From NCBI GenBank assembly GCA_026770585.1, contig MU646662.1, forward strand, positions 333,936-344,080: 10,145 bases of DNA, in the 5' to 3' direction. How positions within the stretch are numbered: the first letter of the stretch is position 1; the number at the start of each line of letters is the position of its first letter. Position numbers and translations under genes: made by a program. This document shows, in pieces, positions 1-6,800 of the stretch. Under the pieces are notes generated by a model, which searched no databases, had not been told where the DNA came from, and was given only the letters and a program-made list of their open reading frames with translations. This DNA is from Baffinella frigidus. Lineage: Eukaryota > Cryptophyceae > Cryptomonadales > Baffinellaceae.

Positions 1-155
1 CCATGTACCCGAAACCTAATACCCGATACCCGAAACCACACGACCACACGGCTTCCAGGGGGGGTTGACGGCTGGACGCTGACGGCTGGATGGACACACT
101 GGTCTCTGCTTCCCTGCCGGCTGGACGGCTACGGGCGAAGGAGGGAGACCAATGT

Positions 156-222
156 ACACCCTTGAAGATTTAAAATGGCTATTTTAAGATTTAAAATGGC
201 TATTTTAAATCTTCAAGGGTGT
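156..222. repeat. 67-bp near-perfect hairpin, AT-rich
   Basis: The arms begin ACACCCTTGAAGATTTAAAA and meet in the middle around repeated AAAATGGCTATTTTAA. The left end ACACCC pairs with GGGTGT at 217-222. It is an AT-rich island in GC-rich DNA, consistent with a small palindromic insertion. Confidence 0.75.
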
Positions 223-476
223 GAATAGACTGAGCCAGAGCTAGACAGTGCTGACGTGGCGCCCTAGTGACGAAACGTTTCGTTAACTTTCGACCTCCAA
301 AGGTCGAAAGTTGACGGATTTGAGAGCGTACCGAGGCGGATGAGGAAGAAGTGGTCACGTCAGCTTTGCAAGTCCAGCATTTGCCTTCCTTCTGCTGCTT
401 CGTCGCACACGGCTTGCAGCACCCGTGTCCGCACGGGACTAGAGCCAGAGCGATCTCTCGTTCCTGTTTACGGTTC

Positions 477-560
477 CGGGTTTCGGGTATCAGGTTTCGG
501 GTATCAGGTTTCGGGTATCAGGTTTTGGGAGCAGGGTTTTAGGTTTCGGGTATCAGGTTT
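477..560 (+). repeat. tandem 14-bp repeat (CAGGTTTCGGGTAT)
   Basis: Three to four near-identical copies run from about 478 to 527, and another copy follows an interruption at 541-556. The motif is a degenerate relative of TTTAGGG-type telomere words. Its reverse complement appears at 9-35. Confidence 0.75.
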
Positions 561-1506
561 GGGGAGCAGCTGTGCCCCCACGGGATCAGAGCCAGAGTCC
601 TGAAGGATGGGTGTAGGGTTCAGACATCAATGGCTCCAAAAGTGGACCGTTCCAAAAGTGGACCGTTTTAAGGGGGTCACGTTAGTCACGTCCGGAATTA
701 GTACCGGCCTCTGAGCCGGCGGTGCAAAACTTTACTACCGCCACGTCCCCAAGACACACTCGAAAAAGCGATTTCTCGCTCCTGCGCAGGATTTCGCGTG
801 TCAGGTCTCAGGTTTCGGGAGCAGGGTTTTGGGTCTGGGGGTGAGTGGAGAGAGAAGGGTGTGGGGTTCGGGGTTTGGGGTTTTGTGAGCAGGGTTTGGG
901 GGGTCAGGTTTCGGGTTGATGGTTCAGGGCTTTGGGGTGGTTTGGGGTTTGGGGGTGAGTGGAGTGAGAAGGGTTTGAGGTTTGGGGTTCCAGTGTTTCA
1001 GGAGCAGGGTTTGGTGATTGGGGTTTCGGGAGCAGGGCTGCCGAGGTGGTGGGGGAGGCATCATCACTCTCAGGAGTCAAGCGTGATGATGCCGGGTGTG
1101 TCATCGATGACGCTTGGGGACCACCAACCCTCACGGAAGGACCAAATCGATTGATTTCGACCTGTTTCCCAAAGGTGGTTTTGTACCAAGATCGGGACTT
1201 CAGTTAACACAGCCAGGCGAATTCGCCTGGCTGGCAAGGTAAATCCGAGGTCTGAGAATCCAGGATTTGGTCTTTCCAGGGTTGGTGGGGATCTATCGCG
1301 GCGCGTGCCCGTGCTAAGCCGAAGAATAATCCACAAGACCCTACGGTAGGCGATACCGTAGGGGCATAGGCTGGTCCTACGGATATCCTAATCGATACTT
1401 GGTCAGAATCCGGCCAGAAATCCGAGGGGGCCGGAGACGACTCTAGCTCTGCCTGGTCAAAACTGGGCTCGCCATAAACGCTTTCTACTTTAGACGTGAC
1501 CGGGAG

Positions 1507-1601
1507 CAATCAAAAGTCAACTCAATTGCAGAAAACACGGAAAACCCTGGTTTCTTCCAAAAGTTGACCTCGCGGCACTGGAGAGTTGACTTTTGCGATT
1601 G
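1507..1601. repeat. inverted repeat nested in the 1324-2365 element
   Basis: CAATCAAAAGTCAACTC at 1507-1523 pairs with 1583-1601, which differs by a 2-bp insertion. The intervening bases include a second partial AAAAGTTGACCTC. It may be a small palindromic insertion. Confidence 0.55.
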
Positions 1602-1720
1602 ACCACCCTCAGGTCTAGCGTAGTTAGGTGCCCGTGTGTACTGGAGTTTCTGCTCTGAATGTGTTTAATGGCAAGCCCAGTTTTACTCAGGGAACGCTAG
1701 GGGAGACTAGCTCTCCACTC

Positions 1721-1899
1721 GAGAATGCTAGAGGGGCCTATTTTCATGTGGGGTTGTAAATATTTGTACCAGGATAATGTAAAGTAACCTCCTGACTGTG
1801 CAATTTGAGCAGAGTCACGTGACCATTCAACGAAAGTTACTACACAAATGCCCTCTTTTAAAAGCACTTCGGTTTTTAATAGGCCCCTCTAGCATCCTC
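1721..1899. repeat. inverted repeat nested in the 1324-2365 element
   Basis: GAGAATGCTAGAGGGGCCTATT at 1721-1742 pairs with 1878-1899 with one mismatch. About 135 bp lie between the arms. The interior contains TTACTACACAAATGC (1837-1851), which also occurs in the intron 5 hairpin at 8510-8524. It may be a separate small element inserted in the larger one. Confidence 0.65.
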
Positions 1900-2365
1900 G
1901 CGTGGCTGTTTTCCTCGGTTGGACGAATACTGCAAGCCCTGACGTGTGCTTTGAAACTTTACAAAGACCTTTTCACAGAAGCATTTGTATGAACCTACAC
2001 CAATACCTCTATCTTTGCTCACCGATATTCTCATTTGTGGCGTGCCAAAATCGACTCAGGCAGAGCTAGGATATCTAGCTTTGCAACAGTCGGGTAAACT
2101 GACTATTCTGAAGATGACATTATGGGCATTTCGTACAAATCCGTCAACTTGGAAGAGAAAAAGAGTCCAGTCGCCCCAAACTGGTACGACTGGTACGACC
2201 AAACCGACCGAGAGAGAGCTAGGGGGAGGAGGGGGCACGAGAGAGCCCACACAGCGGGCTACGAAGGGATTTGCCGTCGGATTCTGAGCAAGAATCGGTT
2301 AGGATATCTGTAGGACCATCTTACTCCCGACGGTATCGCCTACCGTAGGGTCCTATGGATTATTC

Positions 2366-2690
2366 AAAAATGGATTGTTCGCTGATGGATTATTCACGTG
2401 GGCACGAAATCCGTCCATTCGTAGCCCACTGTGTGGTCCACACAGCGGGCTACCAGGGGATTTTCGGCCGATTCTGCCCGACTTTCCATTACCTTATCCC
2501 ACCCGACTTTCCATTGCCTTATCCCCGCGGACTTTGAAGGGATTTCGAATAACCCTTAAGCGATAAGACCTAGGACTCTACGGTAGGCAATCCGTAGGGA
2601 CATAAGGGGGGTTCGTACGAATCAGGTAACGGAAACTCGGGCTCCCAGAGCCCGAAAATCCCTTCGTAGCCCGCTGTGTGGCGTAGGAAC
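2366..2690. mobile_element. inverted-repeat remnants related to the 1324-2365 element
   Basis: From 2547 the sequence reads GAATAACCC, then GGACTCTACGGTAGGCAATC, then AAATCCCTTCGTAGCCCGCT. This is the same order as the reverse complement of the 1324-2365 right end, so it is a diverged third terminus. The 16-mer CCACACAGCGGGCTAC or its complement occurs at 2247-2262, 2421-2436 (one mismatch), 2438-2453 and 2666-2681. The middle two form a tight hairpin. A 25-bp tandem pair (CCCGACTTTCCATT...) lies at 2477-2526. Confidence 0.6.
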
Positions 2691-2775
2691 CCCGCGATGT
2701 CCCTTAGGTATTGGGGAAAGACCATGCAGTACGAGCATTCTCGATCGAGGTAATCATCGTTCTCTCCTGACGCAC

Positions 2776-3757
2776 TTGTCATTTTCCAGCTGTATCGGGC
2801 GCGTGGATCAGAACTCTCAAGGATCCAAAAGTCAATTTCTCCCGAGCTTCATCTCCTGTGATCAGGGCTGCGACCCACCCCGCCCCCCGCGGCTGCTCGC
2901 CTGCTCAGAGGAAGCGGCTGACTGCGACCGGTGGAGCGACGGCTGGGTTGGTGCGGGAGCGCCAAGGCGGGGGGGGGGGCGTAACAGCGGCCAAGGGGAG
3001 GCTCCCACTTTTTCGATCCCCCACGAGCGCGCTTGGTGCGCGCGGGCTGGCAGCACGGCTGTTCGCGCCTCTCCAGGGAAATGCGGGCAGAGCCCCGCCG
3101 TCCAGCCAGCTTTGCACCTTTTGCAGAGCCCGCGGGACTCTCTGTCCGTCCCGCGTTTGTGCCTACAGCTGGCTCGCGAGCTGGGAAGCCTGTGATCTGC
3201 TGCACCGCATGCGACGGGACGCGTGTCGGCACGTGGGACGCGCGGGAGCACTCAGAAATGCCGCGAAACTCCAGCGCTGGCACGGCATCGCCCGCAGGGC
3301 CACTCCAAAACGGCCATGGGCCGCGGAACAGGATCCCCCCACCGATATTCACGAGACACTCCTGCCCGTGTCTGATGACCACGACCCTACGGCCCAGCAC
3401 GCTTTCCACTCTCCACCAAAATCTGCTGGCTCTCTGGCAGGGTGCGGCCTCACAAAGGGACCACGGCACTGGGTGCGGCGGCGTTCAGCAAGGGGGGGGG
3501 GTGCGAGAACCAAGTTGGGGGACACCTGCTCGTTGGGTCGATCCCTTGCAGGTTGTCTCGAGGAGGAAAATCGCGAGATTGAAATTGACTTGCGAAAGTC
3601 GCCGAAAAAAACTTTTGGTCAAGTCGACTTTCGACCTCGAAAGTCACTCGGGTTGGTTGAAAAATTCCACTCGTGCTGAATTCGGAGACTCGTCATCGGG
3701 CGCTGCTCTCTGAAACCCCGGGCACAGCTTAGGGGAGGAAGGAGTGCCGTGAAAAGG
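2776..3757. other. GC-rich upstream region of eIF3a, possible promoter or 5' UTR
   Basis: This is the most GC-rich long stretch, with G runs of eight or more near 2970 and 3490 and many CpGs. Long overlapping frames are open on both strands (for example + 2858-3679 and - 2849-3469). That is what high GC without stop codons produces, and none contains a family motif that I recognise. The region probably includes the promoter and 5' untranslated part of eIF3a, and could hold an exon of a divergent neighbour. At 3627-3638 it shares GACTTTCGACCTC-like sequence with the hairpin at 285-312. Confidence 0.4.
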
Positions 3758-3771
3758 CTCTTTCTTTCAGG
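3758..3771 (+). promoter_or_regulatory. possible splice acceptor of a 5' UTR intron just before the start codon
   Basis: CTCTTTCTTTCAG followed directly by G-ATG is the best pyrimidine tract plus acceptor in the window. It lies one base before the start codon. A 5' UTR intron ending here would place the promoter and first exon further upstream. No donor could be assigned, so this is a suggestion only. Confidence 0.4.
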
Positions 3772-3820
3772 ATGGCGCAGTTCTTCCAGAAGCCGGAGAA
3801 TGCGCTCAAGCGTGCCGAAG
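3772..3820 (+). CDS. EIF3A: eIF3a exon 1 (start codon, residues 1-16 plus one base)
   Basis: The exon encodes MAQFFQKPENALKRAE and leaves a single G for the next codon. The PENALKRA stretch is the near-invariant N-terminus of eIF3a in animals and plants. The ATG is chosen because this stretch begins within ten residues of the start in known homologues. Reading on past 3820 gives an open but unrelated sequence. Ending at the donor GTGCGG instead joins to AG-CTC-GAG of exon 2 and restores the family spacing up to SKRHRAW. Confidence 0.88.
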
Positions 3821-6800
3821 GTGCGGCAGCCGACGCCCGAGAAGAGCTGCTCTCTATCTGGAAAAAGGAGGAGGGTTCCCTTCCGGCTGGCTGGACGGCT
3901 ACGGCGGGGGGATTGCGGACACTGTGGGTGCTATCTGGAGTTGGGGCTGGGTGCAAGGGAGCTGGTGTGCAGGGTGGGCGGGGGAGTGCGGGCGGGTACA
4001 GCTGTATCAGGGCGGTGTAGGCATTCGGGATCGCAGCGGCTGCTGCCGGGTCGACTGGAGGGGGTGGGCTACGGGCAGCTGCGCTTCCCAGTCAGACAGT
4101 CAGCATTTCACACGCATCAGTGACGCCGCAGCGCAGTGTCTTTCCCGCGGTCCCGCCATCCTTGGCAAATGACGCAGCCCGTCGAGTGCTGACCTGACCC
4201 CCCCTCCCAACAGAGCTCGAGGGCGTGAACCAGAAGGTTGCGGCGCTCGACACGCTCGAGAATGTGATCAAGAGCAAGCGGCACCGCGCGTGGACGCCTA
4301 CGCTTGAGCTCATCCTCAAGAAGTTCCTGGGTGCCCCCCCTCTCAATCTATTCTCTCTCTCAATCTAATCTATTTGGGCTCCAATTTGGCGAGATGGCGT
4401 CGAGTGCGGCAGGGTGTTGATTTGTGCAGGGGTGCAGGGTGTAGGATGCAGGGTTCAGTCTACGCTCTGCATTCATCTATTTGGGCTCACACATTTGGTA
4501 AGTTGTTGTTTGGAGTTTTGGTTTGGGGGGGAAGGGGGGAGGGGGCAGGGGGCAGGGGGGAGGGGTTACCGTTTCCCGTGTGTGGCGTCGAGGGCGGCTG
4601 GAAACCCGGCGTGGGACGCTGCTTGGGGTGAGGCAGAGTTGAAAGGGGCCTCGGGGAGAAGGGGGGGGGAGGCGCCGCGGTTGGAGGGGAGAAGGGGGGG
4701 GCGCTGGGGCGCTGGGGTGGTGGAAGCTGCAGGGAGGACGGAGGGGTGCACGCGGCTCTTTGCATTTCGAGGACAGAGGGGTGCACGCGGTACTGCGCAC
4801 TTCGCGGAGATGATGGGGTGGAAGAGGGTGGACGGGAGGGAGCGAGAGCGCTGCAGGGCACGGGGGGGGGGGGCTTGGTGTGCAGGGGCGGGAGAATGCG
4901 CGGGGGTCAGCGACGCCCAGAGACTCGCAGACGAGTGCATCGGAGGGGGTGGGGGGGCGTATCTGGTGTTTAGAGTCAGCGCTTTCTGGGGTGCAGTGAC
5001 CGATGCTGACTCTACACCCCGACCCCCGAACCCTAAACCCCAAACGCTAACCCCGATCCTACTCCAGGGCTGTGAACCGAGTGCTCCAGGACTCTTCTCT
5101 ACACCCGAAATCCCGAACCCTAATCCCTAACCCCTAACCCAGGGCTGTGTACCGAGCGTCGGGAGCCGAGGCGTGCGAAAGAAGGTCTCATTCAGTACCG
5201 CTCGATCGCGGCGAACGCGGAGAAGGGCCCGGCTTCCTTCCTCTCGGTTTGAACCCTACACCCTGCACCCTACACCCTACACCCCGGCATTGATGAACGA
5301 ATTCACGCGCTGGTTGAGCGTTTGGGTTCAGGGTGTAGGGTTTACCGAGAGGAGGGGCTCATTCAGTTCCGCTCGATTGCGGCGAATGCGGAGAAGGGCC
5401 CGGCTTCCTTCCTCTCGGTTTGAACCCTGCACCGGAAAGCCGAAACCCGAAACCTGAACCCGAAACCCTAAATGCGGAGAAAGGCCCTGCGAGTTTCCTC
5501 TCGGTTTAATCCTACACTAAGCACTAAACACTAAACATTAAACCCCAACCCTCCACCATAACCCCTAAACCCTAAACCCGACACCACAAACCCCAAAGCC
5601 TGAATCCTAAACCCTAAACCCTCACCCCGAATCCCGAATCCCGAACCCAGGTCGTGAACTCGTTCATCAACGACGGCGAGGCGGCTGTGAAGGAGGCTGA
5701 GAAGAAGGCTGGGCTCGGCGCCGATGCCGTCGCGAACCTCCAGGTGAGTCAGGGGTTCAGTTCAGCGTTCAGCGTTCAGCGTTCGTTCCGGGGTTAGGGT
5801 TCAGGGGGGAGGGGGGAGGAACCTGCGGGTGGGCGTGATTCCTACACTAATAGGGTAACGGCCTGAAAATGGGGTAGTTAGGCATACGGCATTGCCTAGC
5901 CTACCGTAGGCCGAGACTTTTTGATCCTAGGATCCCTCGGCCTACGGTAGGAGGTCCTAGGCAATGCCGTATGCCCAACTACCCCACTTTCAGGCCGTTA
6001 GCCTATGAACACTGTGATCGCGAATCCCGAATCCCAAAACGCCGGACGCGGCCAAATATCATCAATGATTGACATCAAATATTTGATATTAATCATTGAT
6101 GATATTCGATTGATCGGCGCGGGCCAGCGGAAGATGCCCCTGCAGCTCATTCAGGGATTAGGGCCAGGGTTCGTTCAGGGCTGAGGCATGATGGTGAAGG
6201 AACCTTAGAGTCAGGGTGAAGGAACCTTACAGTCAGGGTGCGTGCAGGGTTGAGGGTTGGGGTGAAAGAACCTGCGGGGCAGCCGCGGCAGTGGTGGATG
6301 TCGGGGTGCAGTTCATGTAGGGGTTGGGGTTGAGAGTTGAGGAGATAGGGTCGAGGCCGTGGTGGATAGTGGCGTGCTGCAATGGGGAGCAATGGCTCTG
6401 ATGGAGGCACGAGGGGGGGCACCATGTATGGTTCAGACACCAGCAATCCAGTAGTGCACGCGGTACTGTTACTGCACACGCGTTACTGGGCCGGTGGATA
6501 TGTTCTGATGGAGGAACGGGTGCACCATGTAGGGTTTAGACAGCAGCATTCCAGTAGTGCGCACGCGTTACTGCACGGGCGGCGGATATGTTATGATGGG
6601 GGTACGGGGGCTATGAACCCCGTACCCCCATCATAACATTGCAGGTGTCTGAACCATGCATAGCCCGTACCCCCATCATAACTATGTACCCCCATCATAA
6701 CCCCGTACCCCCATCATAACTATGTATGGTTCAGACACCTGCAATCCAGTGGTGCGCATGTGTTACTGCACGGGGGGGCGGTGGATAGGCTCAGATGGCG

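Larger units (their letters stand above)
1..1323. other. non-coding stretch of degenerate G-rich telomere-like repeats and small hairpins
   Basis: No gene is recognised here. Positions 9-35 are a C-rich CCCGAAACC/TACCCGA repeat; 477-560 and 800-1030 are the G-rich version (GGTTTCGGG, AGCAGGGTTT). Small hairpins lie at 156-222, 270-283 and 285-312. A perfect 16-bp tandem duplication lies at 635-666. The pair 1057-1067/1083-1093 is an 11-bp inverted repeat. Positions 1211-1232 form a perfect 22-bp palindrome centred on GAATTC. The short open frames in this stretch translate the repeats. Confidence 0.6.
1324..2365. mobile_element. ~1.04-kb element with ~100-bp terminal inverted repeats, no recognisable transposase
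   Basis: The left end begins GAATAATCCACAAGACCCTA. The reverse complement of the right end begins GAATAATCCATAGGACCCTA. Similarity continues through CTACGGTAGGCGATACCGT, TGGTCCTAC, GATATCCTAA and TCAGAATCCG, about 100 bp on each side (1324-1424 and 2265-2365). Internal open frames are at most about 100 codons and show no transposase motif, so it looks non-autonomous. Two further inverted repeats are nested inside (1507-1523/1583-1601 and 1721-1742/1878-1899). I could not define a target-site duplication with confidence. GGATTATTC recurs just outside the right end, at about 2386-2394. Confidence 0.75.
5247..5650 (+). other. eIF3a intron 3
   Basis: It begins GTTTGAACCCTACACCC and ends GAATCCCGAACCCAG. 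Contents in order: C-strand telomere-like repeat (5251-5284), an inverted exon 4 fragment (5290-5307), a G-strand repeat GGTTCAGGGTGTAGGGTTT (5326-5342), exon 3 copy (5343-5433), C-strand repeats, a second smaller exon 3 copy (5471-5507), and more C-strand repeat to the acceptor. Confidence 0.8.

Noticed and set aside
2858-3679. 273-codon + frame, the longest in the window
   Set aside because: It is GC-driven and overlapped by comparably long frames on the other strand. It contains low-complexity Arg/Ala/Gly and no motif I know.
4414-5130. 238-codon + frame and the overlapping minus frames at 4477-5043
   Set aside because: They translate G-rich or C-rich intron 2 into Gly/Arg or Pro/Ser repeats. 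They cross a telomere-like repeat and lie between exons of eIF3a.
5173-5457. 94-codon + frame over exon 3 and its copy
   Set aside because: It reads exon 3 out of frame. The frame giving AKEGLIQYR is the one that matches the family.
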